Of a stretch of DNA of 64,000 nt, positions 36,890 to 45,326 are shown piece by piece. The DNA is taken from the NCBI GenBank assembly GCA_965216695.1, contig OZ244212.1:3038001-3102000 (forward strand). The letters are read 5' to 3'. The stretch's first letter is position 1. Every line of letters begins with the position of its first letter. The position numbers and the translations under genes are program-made. The notes below the pieces were generated by a model. That model searched no databases, was not told the origin of the DNA, and was given only the letters and a program-made list of their open reading frames with translations. This DNA is from G965216695 sp965216695. Lineage in GTDB: Bacteria; Pseudomonadota; Gammaproteobacteria; Pseudomonadales; Azotimanducaceae.

Positions 36890-39800
36890 CGATTCGATCG
36901 GTGTCGAATCGATCATTCTCCGTCAGGCGGGCGCGCTCGCCGATCTGGCATTCGGACTCGAAAGAAACGGCGCCGATTCCCGCCGGCCGCTGGGGGATCA
37001 ACCGCTGGCGTTCCTGGATCCGAGTGATCTGGATCTGGATCTGAGCGACCCCGAGCAGCGGACATTCGGCGACTACGAATTGCTGGCCAAACTCGGACAG
37101 GGTGGCATGGGGGTTGTCTACCGGGCGAAGCAGCCTTCGTTGCAACGCGAGGTTGCGCTGAAGCTGCTGGCAGCCGGTCCCTGGTCTTCGGACGAGTTCA
37201 TCAAGCGGTTTCGCCGGGAAGCGCGTGCCGCGGCCAGTCTGCAGCATCCTAACATCGTCACGGTGTTCGACATTGGCGAGCAAGACGAGCTGAACTTTTT
37301 CACGATGCGCCTGGTGGAAGGCCCGACGCTCGCAGAGTACCTGGATGCGCAACCGGAGATGCGCGAGCCGCGTAACGTCGCATCGATCGTGCGTACGGTG
37401 GCTGACGCGGTCGACTATGCGCATCGGCTGGGCGTTCTACACCTGGATATAAAGCCCAGCAATGTGCTGATGGACGAGCGCGGCGAGCCGCTGGTTGCCG
37501 ATTTCGGGCTGGCCCGACAGCTGGGTGTGTCCATGGAGATCGACAACGATGAGGTCGCTGGCACACCGGGCTACATGGCACCCGAGCAGGTGCGGCTGGA
37601 CGATGCGCGGTTGTCTCCGGCGACCGACGTTTACGGCATCGGGGCGCTGCTCTACGAATGCCTGGTGGACGCCCCACCGTTTGAAGGTACGAGCGTTCAG
37701 GAGACGATCGACCGGGTGCAATCAGCGCCGCTCACACCGGTGCGCAACCGCGATGCTCGGGTACCCAAGGACCTGGCGGCGATCTGCGAACGCTGTCTCC
37801 AACGCGATCCAACGCGACGCTATCTGAGTGCGCGATCGTTGGCGGACGACCTCGGCCGTTTTATCGAAGATCGTCCGGTAAAGGCCCGGCCGCTGAACGG
37901 TCTGCAGCGGGTGGGGCACTGGGTGCGCCGCGAACCGCGAGCCGCGCTCGCCGCGGCGCTGGCCTTCGTTACACTCCTGGTCGGTTTCGCAGCCACGTCG
38001 GTGCAATGGCTGCGCGCGGAGAGCAGCGGCGAAACCGTGCGCAACCTGCTATGGGAGAGCCGGCGCGATGCGTCCCTCGACCTGGTAGCGTCGGGCCGCG
38101 GGTTTGAGGCGATGCAACTTCTGGCCCTCAATCGCGTAGAGCAGGAGCACGATGGCGTAGTCGACCAACGCGATGCGCGACGAATCGGCATGTTGCAGCA
38201 CGCAGCGCCGACGCTGCTCATTCGTCGCAAACTCGCGCCCGGCGCGGTTGCGACGGCATTGAGTCCCAATGGCGAGGTGCTGGTGGTTGGCTCTGCTGAC
38301 GCGATGATCCGTTGGTATTCGGCGGACACGCTCGCGCCCCTCGGTCAACTGGATCTTTCGCGCGCACCGGGTGTGGCGGCGGGGCAGACGCCTGCATTGA
38401 TACGTTTCGTGGACACGCACACGGTGCTCGTGAATTTTTCGGCGCTCGAGTGGTTGATCAAGCCATCGGGTGCGATGGTGATGATGGACATCGCGGACGG
38501 CCGAGTAGTCGAACCACCGGCGGAGTTTCGCGATCTTGCCGACGTTTCATACAGCGCGGACGGCAGGTACGCGCTGCTGCGCGCAGACCGGGAAGGTAAG
38601 GATCAGGGGCTCGTGCAGCTCTGGCAGGTCGATCCGTGGCGTCCATTGTCCGAACGGGTGCTTGGGCCCAGGTACGCCCACATCAACTGGTTACCGCTTC
38701 CCAGCCAACCGCGGTTGGCGTCGGTTTATCCGACCATGCAACCCGTAAGGCTGTGGGGCAGATCGCTTGAACGGATGATTGCTAGTGTGGGCCGACCGGA
38801 TGTCCACGCATTCAGCGCTTGGTCTGCCAGCGGCGATGGCAAGTTGCTGGCCTTGGGGGACATTGGCGGGCGTATCCGCCTCGTCGACGCGGAGACGGGT
38901 GGGGTGCACGTTCTGCCTGCCGCCGCAGCGGAAAGCATTACCTGGATTGGGTTCAGCGAGGACAATTCGCTAGTGGCCGCAGGCGCGCAGGACGGTACCG
39001 TTCTCGTATTCGATGCAACTACCCGAACCTCGCTCGGGGGCGCAATCTCGCACGATTTTCCGATCACACGGGTTGAGGTGCGCGCGCGCGAACGCGTGTT
39101 GCTGGCTGTGGGACAACGGGAATCGACACTGTGGCGATTGCCGGTCAGCAGCACGTACCCGCGTGACGCCACGCGCGTGCCGATTGCACCCACGCCCCTG
39201 CACACGCAGAACGCGGAACACGCGCTCAGTTGGGCGCCGGCCGTAGGCTTGATGGCGACCTCGGAGAGCGATGGGACGACGAGCCTGTGGCGACTGCCGG
39301 ATTCAAACATGATCCCCGGCAGGGTCGCGCGTCAGCTGTCGGAGCAGCTGGTATTCGACGGCACACGTGTCGTGCAGGTGCTCGATAAGCGTGTGCGGAT
39401 CGTGGCGGCTGGTGACGGCACGCCGCTGAGCGATTGGGTGGTTATGCCCCAACCGCCCGGATTTGCGGAAGTGCGAGGCGACCTTCTGGCCGTGACCTCC
39501 GGGACGGATCTCTTCTTCTATCGTGTGCAGGGTGAGCGGCTGTCGCTCGCACGTCAGCTTGCACTTCCCGCATCGCCGCAGCGGCTCGCGTTGGGACCGG
39601 CGATGCGACGCGTGGTGGTCACGTTCGGAACCTCGACCCGCGGCTACTTCGAAGAGCGCCTCCAGGTCTACGAACTGGCGGACGATCCTGCCGACGCTGG
39701 CGAAAAACGTCCGGTTGAAGTAACGCTTCCGGCACCGCTCCGGGCACTCGCATTCGCATCCGGCGGCGACCGGTTGCTGGTGTTCGGCACCAACCCGGAA

Positions 39801-41090
39801 CGTATCGACGTCTTCGATGCGGCAACGCTCGAGCATCAGGCGCGTCTTTTCTCGGACGATGGATACCACCTGTCCAGTTTCGCGGGCGTTGACGGGGGCG
39901 TGCTGTACAGCCAATTCTCGAGCGAGCGTGGGCATGACGAGATCCTACGCTGGAACGATTCTGAAGACACTGCCCAACCGATTGCCAACGTGGGCGAAGC
40001 GGGCATTGGTGCCGTGGCACGCGTGGGGAACCGTACGCTCGCGCTGGGGGCCACCAGTGACTTCCTGTTTTCGGGCGAGGGTAGTGCGGTTCGACTGCCG
40101 CGGCGTTTCTCCGGCCGGCCGGTGCGCGCGCATGCGGTCAGTGGCGACGGGCGCCTGTTCGCGCGCGCTTCACGCTACGAAGCACAGGTCTACGACGCGC
40201 GTGGCACATTGATGGGCCAGGTGCTGTCCGCTGAGATCCCTGGCAACGACACGATTGCTCAGCTCGCGTTTGCACCCGACGGCGCGGGATTGCTCGCGCG
40301 CACGGCGCGTGGTCGATTGCTGCACTGGGATATTGCGCCCGAACGCGACCAACCTGAGCGAACACTTGCACGGCTGAAGCGCGTGATCGACCCGGGCGCG
40401 GGCGTTGACCGTGGCTTGTTTGACGATCCGGGTGCCTGGGTGCTTGGGGTGGAGGACCGTCGCACTGACTTCGGACAACTTCCCAGTCGCGCAAGGATTC
40501 CCGCCCGGGACGCCGCCGCCAGCCGTTGGCTCGTAAACATGGAACCGTGGTTTGGCCTTACGCCGGATGGGGGCCTGCATGAGATCAGCGATACCTTGGT
40601 AGACATGACCGGAATGCCGACGGGTGTGCAGAAGATCGATGGCACGGTCTACGACATTCGCGGCGCAGTTATTGGCGGCATCGGCGCGGAGGCGCTTCAA
40701 TACACTCAATTCGGATTACAGTTTGATGTGGACGCACGGATATCGGCGGTGCACATGTTGATGTACGCCCGTCAGTACGTCCCCACATCCGCGATCGAAC
40801 GCTATTTCACACTAACGTTCCACTATGCGGACGACAGTCGTGCCGATGTAGAGGTGAGAACGCAGGAACACGTCCCCGGCTGGACCGGTGACGATGCGCC
40901 GGTGCCGATCGGCTGGGTGTTAACCACCGTCGCCAGCTACTTCTGGGACGGTTTCCAGGTGCCGATCAGCAACCCGCGCCTGGCGAACCCGCACCCCGAG
41001 CGGAAGGTAGAAAGCGTAGAACTCGATTGGCGAGAAGGGCGCGGAATCCCGCCCGTGATTTTCGGAATCACGCTGGAACCGGAGATTTGA
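36882..41090 (+). CDS. Membrane Ser/Thr protein kinase with large WD40-like sensor
   Basis: A 1402-residue Hanks-type kinase. Kinase domain at about 64-330: glycine loop GQGGMGVVY, catalytic Lys94 in VALK, catalytic loop HLDIKPSNVL (Asp189; Leu replaces the usual Arg, so it is a non-RD kinase), DFG at 207-209 and MAPEQ. One membrane helix lies at about 353-372 (ALAAALAFVTLLVGF). The outer part of about 1000 residues has repeated beta units (ALSPNGEVLVVGSADAMIRWYS) that look like one or two WD40-type propellers and ends in a jelly-roll-like carbohydrate-binding-style domain (DARISAVHMLMYARQ). It probably senses the envelope and phosphorylates the sigma factor encoded just upstream. Confidence 0.9.
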   Translation: MTDDSIGVESIILRQAGALADLAFGLERNGADSRRPLGDQPLAFLDPSDLDLDLSDPEQRTFGDYELLAKLGQGGMGVVYRAKQPSLQREVALKLLAAGPWSSDEFIKRFRREARAAASLQHPNIVTVFDIGEQDELNFFTMRLVEGPTLAEYLDAQPEMREPRNVASIVRTVADAVDYAHRLGVLHLDIKPSNVLMDERGEPLVADFGLARQLGVSMEIDNDEVAGTPGYMAPEQVRLDDARLSPATDVYGIGALLYECLVDAPPFEGTSVQETIDRVQSAPLTPVRNRDARVPKDLAAICERCLQRDPTRRYLSARSLADDLGRFIEDRPVKARPLNGLQRVGHWVRREPRAALAAALAFVTLLVGFAATSVQWLRAESSGETVRNLLWESRRDASLDLVASGRGFEAMQLLALNRVEQEHDGVVDQRDARRIGMLQHAAPTLLIRRKLAPGAVATALSPNGEVLVVGSADAMIRWYSADTLAPLGQLDLSRAPGVAAGQTPALIRFVDTHTVLVNFSALEWLIKPSGAMVMMDIADGRVVEPPAEFRDLADVSYSADGRYALLRADREGKDQGLVQLWQVDPWRPLSERVLGPRYAHINWLPLPSQPRLASVYPTMQPVRLWGRSLERMIASVGRPDVHAFSAWSASGDGKLLALGDIGGRIRLVDAETGGVHVLPAAAAESITWIGFSEDNSLVAAGAQDGTVLVFDATTRTSLGGAISHDFPITRVEVRARERVLLAVGQRESTLWRLPVSSTYPRDATRVPIAPTPLHTQNAEHALSWAPAVGLMATSESDGTTSLWRLPDSNMIPGRVARQLSEQLVFDGTRVVQVLDKRVRIVAAGDGTPLSDWVVMPQPPGFAEVRGDLLAVTSGTDLFFYRVQGERLSLARQLALPASPQRLALGPAMRRVVVTFGTSTRGYFEERLQVYELADDPADAGEKRPVEVTLPAPLRALAFASGGDRLLVFGTNPERIDVFDAATLEHQARLFSDDGYHLSSFAGVDGGVLYSQFSSERGHDEILRWNDSEDTAQPIANVGEAGIGAVARVGNRTLALGATSDFLFSGEGSAVRLPRRFSGRPVRAHAVSGDGRLFARASRYEAQVYDARGTLMGQVLSAEIPGNDTIAQLAFAPDGAGLLARTARGRLLHWDIAPERDQPERTLARLKRVIDPGAGVDRGLFDDPGAWVLGVEDRRTDFGQLPSRARIPARDAAASRWLVNMEPWFGLTPDGGLHEISDTLVDMTGMPTGVQKIDGTVYDIRGAVIGGIGAEALQYTQFGLQFDVDARISAVHMLMYARQYVPTSAIERYFTLTFHYADDSRADVEVRTQEHVPGWTGDDAPVPIGWVLTTVASYFWDGFQVPISNPRLANPHPERKVESVELDWREGRGIPPVIFGITLEPEI

Positions 41091-41176
41091 CTCGGACGCC
41101 GTAATCGAGTTGCGGGATTCCGGTACGGTTCTATACTTGGGTGGTCGTGGCAGTGAGCGTGCGACGCCCGGGCAGA

Positions 41177-41203
41177 TGCACAGCACACCTCTGGTGCTGT
41201 GCA
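41177..41203. repeat. 10-bp inverted repeat upstream of the receiver-like gene
   Basis: TGCACAGCAC and GTGCTGTGCA flank a 7-base loop. No T-run follows, and the ATG of the next gene is 29 bases away, so it may be a leader hairpin or protein binding site more than a terminator of the kinase gene. Confidence 0.55.
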
Positions 41204-41231
41204 GGACGTACCGTGCAAGCGAGGGAGTGAT

Positions 41232-41714
41232 ATGAGCGCATTCTGGAATCCAATTGCCGCCTGCGGGTTGATCGTCGCGGTGCTGGGCCTGGCCATGCCG
41301 GCCGATGTGTACGCGTGCGGCGAAAGCAAATTCCGTGCGGGTCACGGACTGAAATACCAATCATATAAGGCCGAGGTGCCAGGGACCGTGCTGGTGTACT
41401 CCTCCGCCGAAGGTCGGTTGGCGCCACGCGCGCTGCGCAAAGCCGGTCACCGGGTGGTTACCGTGGAATCGGAATCCGAGTTTCACGCGGCATTGGCCGG
41501 CGATACGTTCGACGTGGTGATCGTGCCGTACGCGCGTGCCGACATCGCGGATGGCGTGCAGGCCGTGCAACGTAACGCAGTGGTGGTTCCGGTCGTACGC
41601 GGGCGCAACGACATTGCTGCAGCGGAATCCAAGTACGGTTCGGCCATCAGCAGCGTGTCGGGTACCCGGGAAATCATCGGGCTTGTGAACGCGCTCGTTC
41701 AAGACGCCGTTTAG
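41232..41714 (+). CDS. Exported protein with receiver-like fold
   Basis: A 160-residue protein with a signal peptide (about 1-27, ending near VYA) followed by a domain whose strand pattern resembles a response-regulator receiver: TVLVYSSAEGRL, APRALRKAGHRVVTVESESEFHAAL, TFDVVIVPYARADI, NAVVVPVV. In a true receiver the phosphorylated Asp ends the third strand (VVIVP here, where the Asp is replaced by Pro), so it is at best a pseudo-receiver outside the cytoplasm. ATG at 41232 with GAGGGAG before it; a longer reading to 41199 adds no signal. It sits between the kinase and a beta-barrel gene. Fold assignment is tentative. Confidence 0.55.
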   Translation: MSAFWNPIAACGLIVAVLGLAMPADVYACGESKFRAGHGLKYQSYKAEVPGTVLVYSSAEGRLAPRALRKAGHRVVTVESESEFHAALAGDTFDVVIVPYARADIADGVQAVQRNAVVVPVVRGRNDIAAAESKYGSAISSVSGTREIIGLVNALVQDAV

Positions 41715-41720
41715 TCACCC

Positions 41721-42626
41721 ATGTTTAACGTAGATCGACTCCGCGTTGCGGGTGCAGGATTGGTGTGTCTGTTGATCACGCCCTTCGCGTCGGCCGAGCC
41801 GGGATCGCGCGGCCATGTATCGCTTGAATATCAGTTTGTGGAACAGAAGTCATTCTATTTGAGTGACGGTGACACAAAAGTGGATCTCGGCAAAATCACC
41901 GCGCACACGGTGCAACTCGATGTGGCGTACAACCTGAACGAGCGGTGGACAGTTAGCGTCGGCGTGCCGTGGGTGATGAAGAAGTACGATGGTCCGCTGG
42001 ACATCCATAACCACCAGTTGCTGGATTTTCCCCGGGATCGGAAGAACCGGGATGACGGCAGCTACTACCGGAAGTTCGGCAACTACGAGATAGGCGCGTT
42101 CCGGCACTTTCAATATCGCGACTATTCGATTACGCCGCTGGTGCTGTTAGAGATTCCCAGCAACCCGTACACGTATTTCGCGCTGTCGGCACCGGGCGAT
42201 GGCTTAAAGAAAATGTCGCTCGGGCTTCAGGTCAGCGCACCGATCGGCTTGAGCAACTTCTACACGCGCGGCGAATACATGTATACGTTCGTAGAGGAAG
42301 CGCCGGGCAGTGTGAACGTAGACCACCACCGGTTTCAGGGCGAACTGGGATACTTCGTAAACCCGCGTTGGAGCCTGCGCGCGTTCGCGCTCGGCCGTGT
42401 CGGCAACGGCCTCGACTTTCCGGAAGACTATCCGAATTTCACGGACGAGGTGTGGTACGAACACGACAAGACGATGTCGCACGAGTTCGTAAACCTGGGT
42501 CTTGGGCTCACCTGCCAGTTGAACTCGAAGTACAGCGTGTCCACATGGACGCAGCGTATGGTGTGGGGCCGCAATTCCAATACTAACGACACCGCGTTGT
42601 ACGTGCAGGTGGGCTTTTCGTTTTAG
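41721..42626 (+). CDS. Outer-membrane beta-barrel protein
   Basis: A 301-residue exported protein: signal peptide ending near ASA, then strands with aromatic girdles (VSLEYQFVEQKSFYL, WTVSVGVPWVMKKY, NYEIGAFRHFQYRDYSI) and a final LYVQVGFSF with terminal Phe. It resembles the MetA-pathway-of-phenol-degradation/transporter barrel family in size and in the VSVGVPW segment, at family level only. It starts six bases after the stop of the receiver-like gene, so both are probably co-transcribed and may be the output or the sensor partner of the sigma/kinase pair. Convergent with the minus-strand membrane protein gene, 14 bases away. Confidence 0.75.
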   Translation: MFNVDRLRVAGAGLVCLLITPFASAEPGSRGHVSLEYQFVEQKSFYLSDGDTKVDLGKITAHTVQLDVAYNLNERWTVSVGVPWVMKKYDGPLDIHNHQLLDFPRDRKNRDDGSYYRKFGNYEIGAFRHFQYRDYSITPLVLLEIPSNPYTYFALSAPGDGLKKMSLGLQVSAPIGLSNFYTRGEYMYTFVEEAPGSVNVDHHRFQGELGYFVNPRWSLRAFALGRVGNGLDFPEDYPNFTDEVWYEHDKTMSHEFVNLGLGLTCQLNSKYSVSTWTQRMVWGRNSNTNDTALYVQVGFSF

Positions 42627-42640
42627 CGTGAGAGCTCAAC

Positions 42641-43144
42641 CTAGCGCTGCTCTGCTTCGATACGTGCAATAACGGCGGGGTGGCGCTGCATTGCAGCCTT
42701 CAGGCCCTTGATGATTGCGCCGCGATAGCTTTGCTTCAGCGTCGCCTGCCCGGGCGTGTCCGCAGCGGCGAGCGTTACCGCGCTGAACTGTTCCAGGTAG
42801 TAGCGCAGGTGGAACAGCGTGGAGTACTGATTCTCGATTTCGTCGGCCAGTTCGAAGCCGATGATCTCGGGCAGGTCGCCGGATGCTACCGCCGTTTCCC
42901 ATGCGATGGTGCTGATGTAGAAATTTACACCGCCGGACGCCTGTTCGAACGCGGGCAGCGCGGCTTTCATCGCATTGTAGCCGTCGAGCAGTTCCTGGGA
43001 GATGTTGCGCAATACGATTTCGGCGCGTTTTCGTTTTCGGAAAAGCTCTGCACGTCGATTGGCAAAGAGCGCGCCGACACCGCCTACCGCTACCCCGACG
43101 AGCGTGGCGATCAGTTCGGGCAGGGCTTCTACGAGAATTGACAT
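42641..43144 (-). CDS. Membrane-anchored helical protein after sigma factor
   Basis: A 167-residue protein with one N-terminal membrane segment (ELIATLVGVAVGGVGALF, about 9-27) followed by basic RKRKRAE and a mostly helical cytoplasmic body. No family recognised. It starts three bases downstream of the sigma-factor stop, so the two are translationally linked, and it occupies the place where an anti-sigma or regulator is expected. No kinase motifs. Whether it restrains or assists the sigma factor is unknown. Confidence 0.6.
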   Translation of the reverse strand: MSILVEALPELIATLVGVAVGGVGALFANRRAELFRKRKRAEIVLRNISQELLDGYNAMKAALPAFEQASGGVNFYISTIAWETAVASGDLPEIIGFELADEIENQYSTLFHLRYYLEQFSAVTLAAADTPGQATLKQSYRGAIIKGLKAAMQRHPAVIARIEAEQR

Positions 43145-43147
43145 GCG

Positions 43148-43813
43148 TCAACCCAGAGAGTGTTTCAGTGCATCGAGTTCCATTTGAAACGCCTCTTCGG
43201 ATGCGACGGTTTCACGCAGTTCCTCCAGTACGATCTCGCGCAGGCGCTTGCGCAACCGGTGCATGGCTACCGCAATGGTGTTACGTCGCATCTGTAGCGC
43301 TTCGACGAGTACGTCGTAGTCGTCGCTGTCCGGTGGATCGGCCAGGTAGCGGCGAAGATGGCGAAAGAGGTCTCCGCGACCGTTCGCGACGGCTTCTTCC
43401 TGCAAGCGGTGTAGCGCGCGGGACAGCAGTATGGCCACGAAATCTCGATCGAATGCGGCTTCCGGCGAGTCGCTGCTGCTCGATTGGTCGTCGTACGACT
43501 CGTGCCGGTGCGTTCCGCCGCGTTTCTGCGCCGATGCCTTCTCTATTTCGTTCAGGTAGAAGTGCTTCACAGACGTGATCAGAAACGTTCGAAAACGCCC
43601 TCGCGTAGGATCGGCCCGGTCGAGCGCTTTGTTCTCGAGAATCCTCGCGAAGAACGCGTGGGCGTAATCTTCGGCTACATCCCGTGTTAGGTTCTGGCGC
43701 ACAAACCAGGCAACAATAGCGGGTCTATAGGTCGTGCACAGCGTCTCCATCGCGGCACTGTCGCGCCCCGCGCGCTGAACGATGCTCCATTGTGTGTCTG
43801 CGAATTGACTCAA
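43148..43813 (-). CDS. ECF-like sigma factor (second kinase-linked-type copy)
   Basis: A 221-residue relative of the sigma factor at 36161. It opens with FADTQWSIVQRAG, has a region-2-like part (METLCTTYRPAIVAWFVRQN, DVAEDYAHAFFARILENKALDRADPTRGRFRTFLITSVKHFYLNE), a middle acidic/serine linker and a region-4-like HTH (VLVEALQMRRNTIAVAMHRLRKRLRE). The start must be TTG at 43813, since the conserved TQWS needs the whole N-terminus and no ATG or GTG precedes it. Unlike its neighbour it has no adjacent kinase but a small membrane protein. It lies on the opposite strand, about 6 kb from the first sigma gene. Confidence 0.8.
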   Translation of the reverse strand: MSQFADTQWSIVQRAGRDSAAMETLCTTYRPAIVAWFVRQNLTRDVAEDYAHAFFARILENKALDRADPTRGRFRTFLITSVKHFYLNEIEKASAQKRGGTHRHESYDDQSSSSDSPEAAFDRDFVAILLSRALHRLQEEAVANGRGDLFRHLRRYLADPPDSDDYDVLVEALQMRRNTIAVAMHRLRKRLREIVLEELRETVASEEAFQMELDALKHSLG

Positions 43814-43889
43814 GTGGTATCTTCAGCTGTTGCCGTGCTGCAGGGTATTGCCCTGCGCGCCGTTGCACAAACGTGTGGTTGGTTGCCTG

Positions 43890-45062
43890 CTACGGTGCGG
43901 GCCGCCCCTTGCACCTCGGAGGCGGGCAGCTGTCCCGTTTGCAGGGCACGGGCTCGCAGGGAACAGCATCGTCGAGATCGATCAGAAACGCTTCGAACTC
44001 GCCGCTCGCGTTGGTACCGAAACCCGCAATCTTCGTTCCATCATCGGAGATGGCTGTAGCCTGTTGCAGTTGCCAGCCCTCCAGCCCGGTTACCTGCTCT
44101 GCGATCAGCGTATCGCGCAGAGAACGCATCCCGTGCACCGGATCCCAGATGAACGCCTCTTCGCCATCCGGCCCCACACCGACGCCTACAACGATGTGAC
44201 CGCTGTTGGATACGTCCCAAGCGCGGCTGTTGCTCGCCCCGTGCGGCAGGTTGCCAAGGCGTTCAACGCTTCGGCGCTTGCCCGTCCAGCGTGTAGCCGT
44301 CGTACCGGCGGCGTCTCGGGACCAGCCCACAATTGTGGATCCATCTGCGGATACGCCGAGGGCGGACGATGACAATTCGAATTCGTCCAAACGCGGAAGG
44401 GGTAGCAGACCGCCTGAGCGCGACCAAACAATGGCGCGCGACGACTGAGTGTCGGATGAACTCCAGCCGACGGCCAGATTGCCGCGGCCGGAGATCGCCC
44501 AGAGCTCGCTCAGTCGCCCGCCGATGAGGGTTCCGAGCCCCTCGGGCGAGGTGTCGTTCCAGAGTGCGGCTTCGGTGTCGTAGGCGGTGGAACTGCCTGC
44601 ACCCACCGCGGGACCGCCGTCGGCTGACACGTCCCTAGCAATGCTGAATGGTCCACCGCCATCGAGGTCGCCGATTCCTTCCATGCTGGACGCGCGTGTC
44701 CATCGAAAGGCTTCCTGGCCCAGGAAGTTCACCGTTGAACCGCCCGCGATGACACTGCCGTCAGCAGATGCTCCCCAGGCGATGCTGCTTGCGCCCAGAT
44801 CGTTGCTGAGAATTCCCAATCCTTCCATGCCGCTGTCCGCGTCCCACCGGAACGCCTCGAAGCGCGAGGCGTTGTAGCTACTCCCGACGATGACAGCGCC
44901 GTCTGCACTGATTCCCCAAGCTTGGCTGCTCCCACCTAGTGAACCCAGCGGCTGAAATCTGGGTTCGGCGTGTACGAGCGTGCTGGTGACAAGCGCCAGC
45001 GTGATCGCGCCGAATAATGTGGAATGGTGTACACGTCTGAACCGCGTTCGGTTGAATCGCAT
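43890..45062 (-). CDS. HAF-repeat exported protein
   Basis: A 390-residue protein with a signal peptide (ALVTSTLVHA) and a body of repeated units of the form SxDGxxIVGxSxxxxxxxAFRW, such as WGISADGAVIVGSSYN and ASADGSVIAGGST. This is the HAF/probable extracellular repeat family, beta-propeller-like repeats found in secreted and autotransported proteins. The C-terminus is Cys/Pro-rich (CEPVPCKRDSCPPPRCKG), which might be an anchoring or disulphide tail. GAGAG lies before the ATG at 45062. Function unknown; it is divergent from TonB receptor 3. Confidence 0.8.
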   Translation of the reverse strand: MRFNRTRFRRVHHSTLFGAITLALVTSTLVHAEPRFQPLGSLGGSSQAWGISADGAVIVGSSYNASRFEAFRWDADSGMEGLGILSNDLGASSIAWGASADGSVIAGGSTVNFLGQEAFRWTRASSMEGIGDLDGGGPFSIARDVSADGGPAVGAGSSTAYDTEAALWNDTSPEGLGTLIGGRLSELWAISGRGNLAVGWSSSDTQSSRAIVWSRSGGLLPLPRLDEFELSSSALGVSADGSTIVGWSRDAAGTTATRWTGKRRSVERLGNLPHGASNSRAWDVSNSGHIVVGVGVGPDGEEAFIWDPVHGMRSLRDTLIAEQVTGLEGWQLQQATAISDDGTKIAGFGTNASGEFEAFLIDLDDAVPCEPVPCKRDSCPPPRCKGRPAP

Positions 45063-45326
45063 ATCGCAAAATCTCTCACAAACAAGCAATCGCCTATGAT
45101 CCACGATGCAACAGACGCGACTGTTTCGCGGTTGTAAGAGGGTTGTGGTTGATCTGGGCTACCGGTGTGTGCGTCCGCGCGGAATCTACTTGCACGTAAC
45201 AGTTGGTGTGTGATCCGATAGTAGTGTGTGGAGATTCGCAACAGACGGGGATAGCCCGCTTTGCCCTGCATTCCAGTAGTAGCAGTTTCCGGCTGATCGG
45301 GCCTTCCCTGCCATCGGGGAGAGCTT

